Shown: positions 8,671 to 17,996 of the stretch, one piece after another
Numbering within the stretch: position 1 is the stretch's first letter
Layout: each line of letters opens with the position of its first letter
Source of the DNA: Bacteroidales bacterium
Lineage (GTDB): Bacteria > Bacteroidota > Bacteroidia > Bacteroidales > Muribaculaceae
Length of the DNA: 64,000 nt
Assembly (NCBI GenBank): GCA_910575545.1
Contig: CAJTFH010000006.1
Location: 80,281-144,280, forward strand
Direction of reading: 5' to 3'
Notes under the pieces: model-generated
What the model was told of the DNA's origin: nothing
Databases searched by the model: none
What the model saw: the letters and a program-made list of their open reading frames with translations, nothing else
Translations under genes and position numbers: made by a program

Positions 8671-10170
8671 ATGAGAACCGATAGGATATTTGTCATGTTT
8701 CTTGCCGTGGTTTGCATGGCTTGTGCCGGCATCAGTGCACCGGCGCAGTCGCTTTTCGATGAGATAATTTACGACGGGGAGACCGTCACTGCCGATTCGG
8801 CCATGGTGAAAGCCGAGGCTGCTGCACCGGTTGTTGAAGCGTCCCGGCCACAGCCGCGCCAGCGCACGCTGCCGCGCCGGCAATCGCGTCGCGGCAAGGC
8901 CAAAACACCCCCGTCGCTTTGGGATCTGACCGACAGCGAGGGGTTTCCTTTGGATTCGTTGATGTTCGGCCCGCAGCCCCTTTACCCTGATTCGTTGCTC
9001 GACGTGTCGGGCATCATACTGCCGAATGTGACGTTCATCCCCCCTATCTTCGGCACGTATTCAACCGCTGTGGCCACTACGCGTCCCGACATGCTTAACC
9101 CTTCGGTGTCATCGCTCGACAGCCTGAACTGGGCGCAACAGGCCATTTTGCGTAACCAGCGCTATGAGGTGTTTGTGCAGGATTTCATGATGGCCCACCC
9201 GGAGCTGGTCCGCTACAATCTGGCCACGATGCCGCGTGCTCCGAAAGAGTATGTGATGGAGGTGGATCCGCAACAGGCGAAAATCACCGTCACCGAGTTT
9301 TCGCGCGATGTGAAAGAGATGGCCTCGGAGGCCAAGCCTCTCGAGCTCAAGCATATCAACTGGCTTTATAACTTCGACGGGTCGCTGCAGTTCTCGCAGG
9401 CATATATCTCACCGAACTGGTACCAGGGTGGTAGCTCGAACCTTAACGGCATACTCAACCTGTTCTATAATATCCACCTCAACCAGGCGTTCCACCCTAA
9501 CCTGATTTTTGACACTTCGGTGCAATACCGTCTGGGGGTCAACAATGCCCCTGACGATGAGGTGCACTCCTACAATATCACTGAAGACCTCTTCCAGCTC
9601 AACACTAAATTCGGTCTGAAAGCCGCCCGCAGGTGGTATTATTCAATCACGGCGCAGTTCAAGACGCAGATGCTCAATAACTACCGGGTCAATTCCAACG
9701 ACCTCAACGCGGCCTTCCTGTCGCCCGGCGAGCTTAATGTGGGTGTCGGTATGACTTACGGCTACGAGAATCCACGCAAGACCATCAATTTCAATGCCGC
9801 CATCTCCCCGTTGTCATACAACCTGAAGATGTGTATCGACGAGCGGCTTAACCCGACAGCTTTCGGCATCGAGGAGGGTCATCGCTCGATAAGCCAGTAT
9901 GGTTCGAGCACGGAGCTGACCTTCAGGGCGAAGCTGGCATGGAATATAGAATATTTCTCGCGGTTGTTTGCTTTCACCAACTATGAGTTTGTGCAAGGGG
10001 ATTGGGAGAATACCATAACTTTCAATTTCAACCGCTTCCTTTCTACCAAGGTGTTTGCCCATCTGCGCTATCAGTCTGACACGCCCAAGCTCGACGACAC
10101 CAAGTGGCAGAAATGGCAGCTGAAAGAAATCATATCCATCGGGTTCTCATATAAATTCTCCCGTTCCTGA
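8671..10170 (+). CDS. DUF3078 outer-membrane beta-barrel protein
   Basis: 499 residues with a signal peptide (hydrophobic residues 7-25, cleavage near SAPAQS). Residues 60-85 are a basic, proline/arginine-rich linker. The C-terminal 270 residues contain the DUF3078-type core (FSQAYISPNWYQGGSSNLNG) and alternating amphipathic strands ending in an aromatic-rich final strand (IISIGFSYKF), expected for an outer-membrane barrel. The function of the family is not known to me. It is followed after 2 bp by another secreted protein, suggesting an operon running to the HAD gene. Confidence 0.85.
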   Translation: MRTDRIFVMFLAVVCMACAGISAPAQSLFDEIIYDGETVTADSAMVKAEAAAPVVEASRPQPRQRTLPRRQSRRGKAKTPPSLWDLTDSEGFPLDSLMFGPQPLYPDSLLDVSGIILPNVTFIPPIFGTYSTAVATTRPDMLNPSVSSLDSLNWAQQAILRNQRYEVFVQDFMMAHPELVRYNLATMPRAPKEYVMEVDPQQAKITVTEFSRDVKEMASEAKPLELKHINWLYNFDGSLQFSQAYISPNWYQGGSSNLNGILNLFYNIHLNQAFHPNLIFDTSVQYRLGVNNAPDDEVHSYNITEDLFQLNTKFGLKAARRWYYSITAQFKTQMLNNYRVNSNDLNAAFLSPGELNVGVGMTYGYENPRKTINFNAAISPLSYNLKMCIDERLNPTAFGIEEGHRSISQYGSSTELTFRAKLAWNIEYFSRLFAFTNYEFVQGDWENTITFNFNRFLSTKVFAHLRYQSDTPKLDDTKWQKWQLKEIISIGFSYKFSRS

Positions 10171-10172
10171 TC

Positions 10173-10772
10173 ATGAGGGTAGGGCTGATCCGGATTGCGG
10201 TTGTCGCCGCCGTGCTTCTGCTGGCATATGGCCGGATGCTGGCCGACGCCCCCGGCGGATCATGGGTTATCGAAGGGCTGACGGCAGATTCTGTAAAAAG
10301 AGTGTTAGGCATGTCGCCAGGCCCGGATGTGGCGGGAATATGGAGCGCCACAGCCGACGGGGCGTCTTTAGCTATAATTCCCGGCGAACCCCCCGGCGCT
10401 CCCCGCAGTTTCACACGCTCATGCCTGATTGTGGTTCTACGGTCGCCCCGTCCCGGGGTGCGCCCCGGCACAGTGATGGGATGGTGCTCTCCGGCTGCCA
10501 AGGCCGGATATTATGACTGCACGATGTTTACCCGTTGCAACGGTTCGCAGCTTTCGGATCCTAAACGTTTCACGTTGCGCCTCAATGACAGCTCGCGCCT
10601 GTCGCTGATAAAAATTCACGACGGGCTTGAGATTGTTGTCTGGAAAATCATCCCGTATATGTTTCGCTCATTCCTGCGCGAGCGCCACGACCGACCCCGC
10701 GACCTCGACGGATTTATCCGTCAATGGCCGGTTTCCGGCTGTGGAGTCCCGGCAGCTCCCCGTTATCTATGA
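10173..10772 (+). CDS. Hypothetical exported protein
   Basis: 199 residues, not recognised. It starts 2 bp after the preceding stop and its stop overlaps the next start (ATGA at 10769-10772), so it is translationally linked to both neighbours, the main argument for coding. Residues 5-25 are a signal peptide or anchor (LIRIAVVAAVLLLAYGRMLA). The middle contains GLTADSVKRVLGMSPG and a tract rich in Pro and Arg; a later stretch YYDCTMFTRCNGSQL may form a small domain. No motif suggests a reaction. Confidence 0.7.
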   Translation: MRVGLIRIAVVAAVLLLAYGRMLADAPGGSWVIEGLTADSVKRVLGMSPGPDVAGIWSATADGASLAIIPGEPPGAPRSFTRSCLIVVLRSPRPGVRPGTVMGWCSPAAKAGYYDCTMFTRCNGSQLSDPKRFTLRLNDSSRLSLIKIHDGLEIVVWKIIPYMFRSFLRERHDRPRDLDGFIRQWPVSGCGVPAAPRYL

Positions 10773-11254
10773 ATACCCCTGTGCGCATCCTGTTGATTTT
10801 ACTTGCGGTTCTGATGCCTCTGATGTCGGTTGCCGACAGAAAAAACTCTATCTCACGCAAGCTCAAACCGTCGACGTCGCGGCAGGTCGGTGCGGAGTGT
10901 TGTGCCGAACCTTTCGACACGGTAGCCGCTGATAACACCATGGTGCGCTTCTCGGGTTATGAAAAGACACTTCGCTCGAACCGCGAGACGGTGTTTGTCA
11001 CCAATCTGCTTGGCGACAGGGAGATTGCAGCGGTATATTTCACCATAACATATTTTGACTCATCCGGAAGGCTACTGCACCGGTCCAGCCGGAGGCACAG
11101 GGCAGCTGTGCCTCCCGGTGAAACGCGCCGGGCCGATCTGCCTTCGTGGGACCGCCAGTTCACGTTCTATTATGCCGGTTCGCCGGCGCCTCGGGTTCCG
11201 GCCATTCCATACACGATTACGATAACTCCCGACACCCTTTTATTGTCACGCTGA
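10769..11254 (+). CDS. Hypothetical exported protein
   Basis: 161 residues from ATG 10769 (MNTPVRILLILLAVLMPLMS); the frame is open upstream but the ATGA overlap and the signal peptide beginning here decide the start. After the signal, residues 55-155 read as a beta-rich domain: YEKTLRSNRETVFVTNLLGD, then VYFTITYFDSSGRLLHR and PPGETRRADLPSWDRQFTFYY. That pattern resembles FxLYD/immunoglobulin-like domains of unknown function, but this is only a resemblance. It is the third gene of the DUF3078 operon. Confidence 0.72.
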   Translation: MNTPVRILLILLAVLMPLMSVADRKNSISRKLKPSTSRQVGAECCAEPFDTVAADNTMVRFSGYEKTLRSNRETVFVTNLLGDREIAAVYFTITYFDSSGRLLHRSSRRHRAAVPPGETRRADLPSWDRQFTFYYAGSPAPRVPAIPYTITITPDTLLLSR

Positions 11255-11277
11255 CCTAATGCTTATCCATCCAGATT

Positions 11278-11892
11278 ATGCAGATTCTTGACCATATCCG
11301 TAAATTCGCCGACATCACTCCTGCAGTTGAGGAATCGTTGCGCGCCGTTATCCGCGAAAAGCATTTCAGTAAAGGTGACACGATACGTGGCGCTGTCAAT
11401 CTGACCTCATATGCACACTATATCACCAGCGGGTCTGCAAGGCTGTTTTATACTCATAAAAGCAAGGAACATACCGTTTCATTCTCTTTTGAGAATGAAT
11501 TCATAGTGATTTCGCGCCATGTTGTGATGAATCTTCCCGACACGGTGTCGATTCAGTTCCTCGAGCCTACCACAGTATTGACAATGCCACACCTCAAGGT
11601 TAAAGACATACTCGATGATGTCGGTAAGGTCAGTGACACTGCCGGCCTTCTTTTTCTGTCGACCGCTCTGATGCAATATGTGGCTTTTCTTGAAGAGCGG
11701 GTGAGTGTCATGCAGTCGTTGGGTGCTGAAGAGCGATATCAATGGCTTCTGCACCGTTATCCCCGCATCACCGAATGCGCCAATGCCACACAAATCGCAT
11801 CTTATCTCGGAATTACCAAAGAAACGCTTTACCGTATAAGAGGCGGTAAATATGCTTCCACGTCAAAAAGAAAAAAATTAATAAGCGAATGA
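11278..11892 (+). CDS. Crp/Fnr-type transcription regulator
   Basis: 204 residues. The N-terminal part (about 15-115) fits a cyclic-nucleotide-binding-like sensor barrel with the short glycine turn FSKGDTIRGAVN and the strand SYAHYITSGSARLFYTHKSK; the ligand-binding arginine motif of true CRP is not evident. The C-terminal part has a winged helix (ATQIASYLGITKETLYRIRG, about 171-190). Such solitary Crp-like regulators are common in Bacteroidales; the signal is unknown. Its stop overlaps the next gene (ATGA), so it may control that phosphatase or its own operon. Confidence 0.88.
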   Translation: MQILDHIRKFADITPAVEESLRAVIREKHFSKGDTIRGAVNLTSYAHYITSGSARLFYTHKSKEHTVSFSFENEFIVISRHVVMNLPDTVSIQFLEPTTVLTMPHLKVKDILDDVGKVSDTAGLLFLSTALMQYVAFLEERVSVMQSLGAEERYQWLLHRYPRITECANATQIASYLGITKETLYRIRGGKYASTSKRKKLISE

Positions 11893-12647
11893 CAACGGAT
11901 TTTACCTCGGAATCTCCGGCTGCCGTAGCTGATGCGGTGAATCGTTATGCCGGTCGCCATGGCTACGGCCGGTTTGATCCAAAGGCTGCCCTTATTGACA
12001 TGGACGGCACTTTGCTCGATTCAATGAAATGGCACACTTTGGCGTGGCTCCGCCTGGCCACTGAACTTGGCATTGAGGCTACACGCGAAGAGTTTTATCT
12101 CTATGAGGGTATGACAGGAGCGGCCACCATCGGGCTGCTTTTCCGCAGGGCCTTCAACCGCGAACCCACACAGGCCGAGGTATCTGAACTTTATAGCCGC
12201 AAGACAAGTTATTTTAATGAACTTCCACGAGTGGGAATCGTGCCCGGTGCCGACGAACTCACAGCCTTGTTGATAGTCCGCGGGATTACCCGGGTGCTGG
12301 TGACCGGTTCAGGGCAGATTTCAAACCTTCAGCGTCTCAACGAAGACTTCCCCGGGGCATTCGCCGACAATATGCGCATAACGGCGCGAGATGTGACACA
12401 TGGCAAGCCTCACCCCGAGCCTTATCTCAAGGCCATGCAGAAAGCGGGTGTGGAACCCTGGCAGTCGATAGTTATAGAGAATGCGCCTCGAGGCGTTGAA
12501 GCGGGAGCCAGCTCGGGAGCGTTCACGGTGGCGGTGACTACCGGGCCGATACCTTGCGGAGAGATGTGGCGCGCAGGCGCCGATGTGGTCTTTCCGTCGA
12601 TGCATGCGCTGGTGGCCTCCATGCCGGCTATCCTGGAGTGGAAGTGA
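11889..12647 (+). CDS. HAD-superfamily phosphatase / beta-phosphoglucomutase-like
   Basis: 252 residues. Motif I is IDMDGTLLDS (about 36-45) with both aspartates, motif II is LVTGSG, and motifs III/IV are KPHPEPYLKAM with IENAPRGVEAG. The cap domain between motif I and II is helical, as in subfamily IA (phosphoglycolate phosphatase, beta-phosphoglucomutase). A residue that would fix the substrate is not visible. It overlaps the Crp-like gene by 4 bp. Confidence 0.88.
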   Translation: MTTDFTSESPAAVADAVNRYAGRHGYGRFDPKAALIDMDGTLLDSMKWHTLAWLRLATELGIEATREEFYLYEGMTGAATIGLLFRRAFNREPTQAEVSELYSRKTSYFNELPRVGIVPGADELTALLIVRGITRVLVTGSGQISNLQRLNEDFPGAFADNMRITARDVTHGKPHPEPYLKAMQKAGVEPWQSIVIENAPRGVEAGASSGAFTVAVTTGPIPCGEMWRAGADVVFPSMHALVASMPAILEWK

Positions 12648-12715
12648 TGAGGCAGAAGGGTGGAGCGGAACTATCTGCCGCATGTGGTATGAAAAATGAT
12701 TTATAAGACTGTTCT

Positions 12716-13822
12716 ATGGTAAATTTGTCGACAATTTCAGAAACAGGATTTGTTCCGGCTCCGAATCTGCTGTTTACCAACAGCGTTGAGCGGGCGATCG
12801 ACGATATGGCGGGGAAGCTGAACCCTGTTTCGGTGTTTGTGTTGGTTGATTCCAATACGGCCTCGTTTGTGTTGCCGCGTCTGCGCTCGCAGTCGAAGGC
12901 AATAGCTTCGGCCACAGTGGTGCAGACTAAGGCCGGAGAAGAGAATAAGAACCTCGACTCCCTGGCCTCGATATGGAAAACTTTAGGTGACCAAGGGGCG
13001 ACTCGTAGCTCGCTGCTGATTAATATAGGCGGAGGGGTGATAACCGATATGGGCGCGTTTGCGGCTTCGACTTTCAAACGTGGGATACCGTTTATCAATG
13101 TTCCCACAACTCTGTTAGGCGCGGTCGATGCCTCGGTGGGCGGAAAGACAGGCATAAACTTCAATTCGCTAAAGAACGAGGTCGGGCTGTTTCGGGAGGC
13201 GGAGCTGGTGATTGTGTCAACAACGTTTTTCAGAACCCTCACAAACGCCGAGATGCTGTCGGGCTATGCTGAGATGCTGAAACACGCTATGCTTTCGTCG
13301 CGTGAGATGACCGATAGGCTGTTGCGCTACGATATTACCGGCTATGAACCTGAATCGCTGCTGCGTCTGCTCGAAGAGAGCGTGTCGGTCAAGTGCGGTT
13401 TCGTCAGCCTCGATTTCAACGAGCGCGGTCTGCGCAAGGCCCTGAACTTCGGCCACACATTCGCCCATGCTTTCGAGTCGCTGGCGATGGTGCGAAAGGC
13501 GCCTTTGTCCCACGGCTATGCCGTGGCTTTCGGTATGGTGGCGGCATTGGTGGTGTCGCGCATGAAGCTCGGATTCCCTTCCGATGACCTGCAACGCTAT
13601 GCCGCTTATGTGGCAGAGAACTATGGCGCCTTCGAGATTACGTGCGATGATTATCCGCGGCTGGTTCAGCTGATGCACCACGACAAGAAAAACATCACAT
13701 CACAGGAGGTGGCATGCACATTGCTGCGTGCCATAGGCGAGGTGGAAGTGGAGGTGGCTGTGCCCGATTCCGACATCACTGCCGCGCTCGATATCTACCG
13801 CGATTTGCTCCACTTGCCCTGA
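12716..13822 (+). CDS. aroB: 3-dehydroquinate synthase
   Basis: 368 residues, normal length. It converts DAHP to 3-dehydroquinate in the shikimate pathway using NAD and a divalent metal. Signatures: GGGVITDMGAFAASTFKRGI (NAD-binding), PTTLLGAVDASVGGKTGINF, and the metal ligands in HAMLSSREM and LNFGHTFAHAFESL and LSHGYAVAFGM. It follows the HAD gene by 68 bp with no clear promoter, so it may be co-transcribed. It ends before two strong hairpins shared with the convergent pfkA. Confidence 0.96.
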   Translation: MVNLSTISETGFVPAPNLLFTNSVERAIDDMAGKLNPVSVFVLVDSNTASFVLPRLRSQSKAIASATVVQTKAGEENKNLDSLASIWKTLGDQGATRSSLLINIGGGVITDMGAFAASTFKRGIPFINVPTTLLGAVDASVGGKTGINFNSLKNEVGLFREAELVIVSTTFFRTLTNAEMLSGYAEMLKHAMLSSREMTDRLLRYDITGYEPESLLRLLEESVSVKCGFVSLDFNERGLRKALNFGHTFAHAFESLAMVRKAPLSHGYAVAFGMVAALVVSRMKLGFPSDDLQRYAAYVAENYGAFEITCDDYPRLVQLMHHDKKNITSQEVACTLLRAIGEVEVEVAVPDSDITAALDIYRDLLHLP

Positions 13823-13838
13823 TTCAAAGTATTAAAAG

Positions 13839-13914
13839 GCCGCGACGCATATTTGCTTCGTCGCGGCAAGCGATAAAGAGAGCGATGCAACTGATTATCC
13901 CGTTGCATCGCTCT
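13839..13914. terminator. Two stem-loops between convergent aroB and pfkA
   Basis: First hairpin 13839-13867: a 9-bp stem GCCGCGACG/CGTCGCGGC, followed by CCTTTTAAT on the minus strand. Second hairpin 13879-13914: a 13-bp stem AGAGCGATGCAAC/GTTGCATCGCTCT. Together they probably terminate transcription from both sides; U-tracts are weak on the plus strand. Confidence 0.7.
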
Positions 13915-14009
13915 TGTCGTTGTGTGTAATAAGAAGTTATTATGTCAGCGTTTCGACACTCCTTGTGCTATCTTAAGTGTGTTATAACGTGCTGGTTACC
14001 GACGCTGCG

Positions 14010-14990
14010 TCAGATTGAGAGGCGTCGGAGGGTGTTGAGAAGCTCGCGGTTGATGGGCTTGTCGTTCTTGATGGCCTTTGAGAAGGGGACGTAGACGATT
14101 TCATCGTTCTTCACACCGATCATCACGTTGCGCTGGTCGTCGAGCAGGGCGTCGATGGCAGCCGCACCCATGCGTGACGCCAATATACGGTCGTGGGCTG
14201 TGGGAGAACCGCCGCGTTGGAGGTGCCCGAGAATTGACACCCTCACATCGTATTGGGGATATTCTTTCTCAACACGTTCTGCTATTGCCATTGCCCCTCC
14301 TGTAACCGGGCTTTCGGCCACAAGCACTATCGAGGAGTTTTTGCTCTTGCGGAATCCGTTCTGGATCAAGTCGGCAAGCTGGTCGACTTCGGTTGAGATT
14401 TCAGGTATAATTGCAGCCTCTGCACCCGACGCAATTGCGCCATTGAGGGCCAGGAAGCCGGCATCCCGCCCCATAACTTCGATGAAGAACAGTCGTTCAT
14501 GCGATGTGGCTGTGTCGCGGATTTTGTCGACACATTCCATTATGGTGTTCAGTGCTGTGTCATATCCGATGGTGGTATCTGTGCCGTAGAGATCGTTGTC
14601 GATTGTTCCAGGCAGACCGATGATTGGGAAGTTGAATTCGTTGGCAAAAATACGTGCTCCTGTCAGGGATCCGTCGCCTCCGATGACAACCAGGGCGTCG
14701 ATGCCGTGGCGCTGGATGTTGTCGTAGGCCAGCTGACGCCCCTCTTTTGTCTGGAATTCTTTGCAACGGGCGGTTTTCAGCACCGTGCCTCCGCGTTGTA
14801 TGATGTTCGACACATTGGCTGTGCTGAATTCTTCGATTTCATCAGTTACCAGTCCACGGTATCCCCTGTAGATTCCTTTGACTTTGAAACCGCTGAAAAT
14901 GGCCGAGCGGGTCACTGCGCGGATTGCAGCATTCATGCCGGGGGCGTCACCTCCGGAGGTCAATATTCCGATACATTTGATTTCTGCCAT
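14010..14990 (-). CDS. pfkA: ATP-dependent 6-phosphofructokinase
   Basis: 326 residues, the standard length of the bacterial tetrameric enzyme. It phosphorylates fructose 6-phosphate in glycolysis. Seen: [14 protein letters not shown] at the N-terminus, GGDGSLTGA (a glycine after GGD is the ATP-type rather than the PPi-type pattern), the catalytic [18 protein letters not shown], and the substrate-binding [11 protein letters not shown] and [14 protein letters not shown]. It lies 90 bp downstream of the DUF2461 gene. Confidence 0.96.
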   Translation of the reverse strand: MAEIKCIGILTSGGDAPGMNAAIRAVTRSAIFSGFKVKGIYRGYRGLVTDEIEEFSTANVSNIIQRGGTVLKTARCKEFQTKEGRQLAYDNIQRHGIDALVVIGGDGSLTGARIFANEFNFPIIGLPGTIDNDLYGTDTTIGYDTALNTIMECVDKIRDTATSHERLFFIEVMGRDAGFLALNGAIASGAEAAIIPEISTEVDQLADLIQNGFRKSKNSSIVLVAESPVTGGAMAIAERVEKEYPQYDVRVSILGHLQRGGSPTAHDRILASRMGAAAIDALLDDQRNVMIGVKNDEIVYVPFSKAIKNDKPINRELLNTLRRLSI

Positions 14991-15081
14991 GCCTGTTATT
15001 TAGTTGTTTAGTTGATATTCGGTTGATTAATGCAAAATATTATTGTTGTTTGAATTGACAGTCAGCCTGTAATGCAAGTTG

Positions 15082-15774
15082 CTACACGTCTTCGTTGACC
15101 GAATAGTTGATGAAATCGATCAGCGGTTTGAGGTAGCTGAACAGTTCCGAGGCTTTTTCGGGCCATTGCGGGTCGAGGAAGAATTGTTCGTCGGCCTGGT
15201 GGAATTTCCCGTATTCTTTCATGCGCAGCAGGTTGGCCTGGGGATGGTTTTTGTCGTAGCCTTTCGGCACGGTTTTAAGCATCCGATCTGTCACGCACCA
15301 TCCGGGGAAATTCTTCTCCACCTGCGGGGTGTTGACAATCTGCTCGAATTCTTCGATATTGTCGACTATGGCTTTGCGCAGCTTCTTCAGCACCGGTGCC
15401 TCGGGGCACCATATGCCTCCGTACAGGCCGCTCTCCACCACACCTTGGAATTGGCCCAGACCCATCTGGAGGTAATATCCCGCATCATGGGTCGATTTTC
15501 CTTTTGCGCTGAACGATGCGGAAAAGTAGAGTTTAAACGGGGTCTTGTCGTGTGAAAAGCGTGTGTCGCGGTAGATGCGGTAGGCGCATTGCTTTGCTGT
15601 CAGGCCGTGCATCTCGGGATACCATGCTGTCATATGCCCGATTAATCGGTCGATGTCGGCCAGCCATAATTCGCGCAGTTCGTCATATTCGGCGCGGTTG
15701 GCTTTGAACCATTCCCTGTTGTTATTGGAAGCAAGTCTGCTCAGGAAGTCATATAATCGGGCTATGTAACACAT
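15082..15774 (-). CDS. DUF2461 family protein
   Basis: 230 residues. The N-terminal FLSRLASNNNREWFKANRAE and the following YRIYRDTRFSHDKTPFKLYF are the defining motifs of DUF2461 (TIGR02453), a widespread family without assigned activity. Full length for the family. It starts 29 bp after the DUF4834 gene and is likely in the same transcript as psd-pssA. Confidence 0.88.
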   Translation of the reverse strand: MCYIARLYDFLSRLASNNNREWFKANRAEYDELRELWLADIDRLIGHMTAWYPEMHGLTAKQCAYRIYRDTRFSHDKTPFKLYFSASFSAKGKSTHDAGYYLQMGLGQFQGVVESGLYGGIWCPEAPVLKKLRKAIVDNIEEFEQIVNTPQVEKNFPGWCVTDRMLKTVPKGYDKNHPQANLLRMKEYGKFHQADEQFFLDPQWPEKASELFSYLKPLIDFINYSVNEDV

Positions 15775-15803
15775 CGCAGTGACTGTTTATATGGTTTTAA
15801 CGG

Positions 15804-16175
15804 TTATTTGTCGGGAAGGTCTTCCCACTCGACGTCGACCACCTGCTGCTCGGTGATTGTGGTGCTGTTTCTCTCGGCACCGGCCTGTCGGTGGCTTTCT
15901 GTTTCGCTTATGGTTATTTCGCTGAACTTCACATATTCGCCCACATCTTCCGATATTTTCTTTTTCTTGGAGCGGGGCTTTGTCCATCCCCCTTTCCGGG
16001 AGCCGTCGGCTTCATATTGCGAGGTGTGACGCTGCCCTCCGGGCTGGCCGAAAAGGTCGCCGAAGATGTCGAAACTGCCGGTCTTCATCTTGCGGTAGGT
16101 GCGCCAGACCTTGAAAGCCGGTCGCAGCAGCAGATAAAGAATATAGATGAATAATATGAATAGAATTATCGACAT
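15804..16175 (-). CDS. DUF4834 single-pass membrane protein
   Basis: 123 residues: one N-terminal transmembrane segment (MSIILFILFIYILYLLLRP) followed by a charged cytoplasmic tail with a KPRSKKKK basic cluster and an acidic end. This arrangement is typical for the Bacteroidetes family DUF4834. Function unknown; it is placed downstream of the phospholipid genes pssA and psd. Confidence 0.75.
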   Translation of the reverse strand: MSIILFILFIYILYLLLRPAFKVWRTYRKMKTGSFDIFGDLFGQPGGQRHTSQYEADGSRKGGWTKPRSKKKKISEDVGEYVKFSEITISETESHRQAGAERNSTTITEQQVVDVEWEDLPDK

Positions 16176-16303
16176 AGTTCTCTGTAGTTACTTCATTATC
16201 CTGGATAGAGCCCCCGAAGTATCAACTCTTGTGGTGCTCTGATGGTTTAATCGGCGGTCTGCCGGCTGTTGTATTCTTTGGAGCGACCGGCCGTTGTGGG
16301 GCG

Positions 16304-17032
16304 TTATTTCCTGTGAGGCACACGCTGTTTTTCTCTGCGTTTCAACTGCATGGCGGAGAGTATGAAATAGAGGATTATTGTGTAGGCGAACCCTTCTACC
16401 CCGAAAATCGCCACGAAAGCAACGGCTGCCACCATCAGGATATACCGGTCGAGGTTTTCACCAATCCGGAAGTTTTTGAGCTTCAGTGAGAACATGCGCA
16501 TGTCTGTGACCATCAGCAATGCGACTGCCACGATTATGATCACCATGGCGATGTTGCCGACATATGCATGGCTTCCCATCCATGCCGTGGCTCCGACCCA
16601 GAATATGGCGTTTGCGGGAATCGGCAGGCCTTTGAATGTGGTGCTCTGGCTGTCATCGAGGTTGAATTTGGCCAGCCTGAGCGCTCCCATGACCGGGATT
16701 ATCAGGCTGATATAGGGAATCCATGCCGAATGTGACCAGTCGGTCAGGATATTGTAGAGCAGCATTGCCGGTGCCATGCCGAAGCTGACCAGGTCGCTTA
16801 GCGAATCGAGTTCTTTGCCCAACGGGGAGGGGGCGTTGAGCAACCGGGCCGCTGCCCCGTCGAAAAAGTCGAAAACGGCCGCGCCCCCTATCAGCATCCA
16901 CACAATCTGCTCGCCCCGGAATGCCCCGAAGCGGTCGAATGCCGAAAAGGCGAATATGCAGGCCAGTGCGCCACACAACAGGTTCATGCAGGTGAGCGTG
17001 TTGGGCACGGATGTTATTATGCGTCGTAACAT
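16304..17032 (-). CDS. pssA: CDP-diacylglycerol--serine O-phosphatidyltransferase
   Basis: 242 residues with about seven transmembrane segments. The CDP-alcohol phosphatidyltransferase signature D-G-x2-A-R-x8-G-x3-D-x3-D is complete in FFDGAAARLLNAPSPLGKEL continuing into DSLSDLV. It makes phosphatidylserine at the inner membrane. The gene begins 8 bp after the psd stop; the pair catalyses the two successive steps to phosphatidylethanolamine. Confidence 0.95.
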   Translation of the reverse strand: MLRRIITSVPNTLTCMNLLCGALACIFAFSAFDRFGAFRGEQIVWMLIGGAAVFDFFDGAAARLLNAPSPLGKELDSLSDLVSFGMAPAMLLYNILTDWSHSAWIPYISLIIPVMGALRLAKFNLDDSQSTTFKGLPIPANAIFWVGATAWMGSHAYVGNIAMVIIIVAVALLMVTDMRMFSLKLKNFRIGENLDRYILMVAAVAFVAIFGVEGFAYTIILYFILSAMQLKRREKQRVPHRK

Positions 17033-17040
17033 TGTGTGTT

Positions 17041-17721
17041 TTATTTATGTGGATGAAGAAGCCCGACCTGGGTTATGCCACCCATAGTGGTGTCGCCGAG
17101 CTTTACGTTGATGGTTGTGCCCAATGGGAGGTAGAGGTCGACCCGTGAGCCGAATTTTATGAATCCCATATGGTCTTCGACCGAAGCCTCGTCGCCCGGT
17201 TGTGCGTATGTCACTATGCGGCGTGCCATAGCTCCAGCCACCTGGCGCATCAGCACGAGTTGCCCCTCAGGAGTGCGGATGACTACTGTTGACCGCTCGT
17301 TTTCAGTGCTTGATTTTGGCAGGTATGCCGCCATGAACCGGCCGGGATGGTGTTTGGCATAAACCACTTCACCGTTGACCGGGAACCAGTTGGCGTGAAC
17401 GTTGGTCGGACTCATGAAAACCGACAGTTGTATGCAGCGGGTGTGGAGATATTCGTTTTCCATAACCTCTTCTAAGGCCACTACTTTGCCGTCGGCCGAC
17501 GCCACAACTGCGTTGGTCTGGTTGCCGGGGAAATGGCGGCGCGGTGATCGGAAGAAGTTGACCACCAGCATATAGAATACAACTGATGCGCTTGTTATGA
17601 TGATGGGTATGAATACCAGCGATTTGTCGAGATACATCCACAGCGGTGCATTGATGGCAAGCAGTGCCACCAGAAACAGTATCAGAGTGTTGGTTCCTTC
17701 CCGATGAATTTTAACTCTCAT
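17041..17721 (-). CDS. psd: Phosphatidylserine decarboxylase proenzyme
   Basis: 226 residues, the short bacterial type. Two hydrophobic segments at residues 12-55 anchor it. The pyruvoyl-forming motif is KFGSRVDLYL near residue 195: self-cleavage between Gly and Ser should give the pyruvoyl group on the small subunit. SPTNVHANWFPVNGEVVY is the conserved substrate region. It converts phosphatidylserine to phosphatidylethanolamine and is the first gene of the psd-pssA unit. Confidence 0.94.
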   Translation of the reverse strand: MRVKIHREGTNTLILFLVALLAINAPLWMYLDKSLVFIPIIITSASVVFYMLVVNFFRSPRRHFPGNQTNAVVASADGKVVALEEVMENEYLHTRCIQLSVFMSPTNVHANWFPVNGEVVYAKHHPGRFMAAYLPKSSTENERSTVVIRTPEGQLVLMRQVAGAMARRIVTYAQPGDEASVEDHMGFIKFGSRVDLYLPLGTTINVKLGDTTMGGITQVGLLHPHK

Positions 17722-17794
17722 GGTCAGATAATGTCTTGTGCTCGTGTGTGAATTTGCATTTCGGTGTGTATTCCTGATGCGTAACTTTAAGCTA

Positions 17795-17802
17795 CAAAGT
17801 TA
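17795..17802 (-). promoter_or_regulatory. Candidate -7 box for psd-pssA
   Basis: TAACTTTG on the minus strand, 74 nt before psd. No good -33 box. The rest of the gap 17722-17996 holds only the pnp terminator. Confidence 0.45.
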
Positions 17803-17920
17803 ATGTAAAAATTTTAAATTACCCCATGATTGGGCGTATTATTCGGCGTATTTCCGGTGCGTTGATGCGTTAATGGCTTATCTTTGAGTTGTCGCGTGGG
17901 TATATGAGGGCATAAAGAAA

Positions 17921-17955
17921 CCGGATGCACTCTGTCAAAAACGGGGTGCATCCGG
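17921..17955 (-). terminator. Terminator of pnp
   Basis: Stem CCGGATGCAC/GTGCATCCGG (17921-17930 with 17946-17955), followed on the minus strand by TTTCTTTATG, 42 nt beyond the pnp stop. Confidence 0.75.
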
Positions 17956-17996
17956 TCTGTATCTGTTAACTTCAGGCCTGTGGCCTGTGGGCGGGT

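Noticed and set aside
12628..13242. A 204-codon minus-strand frame over aroB
   Set aside because: Antisense to the NAD-binding half of 3-dehydroquinate synthase and without family likeness.
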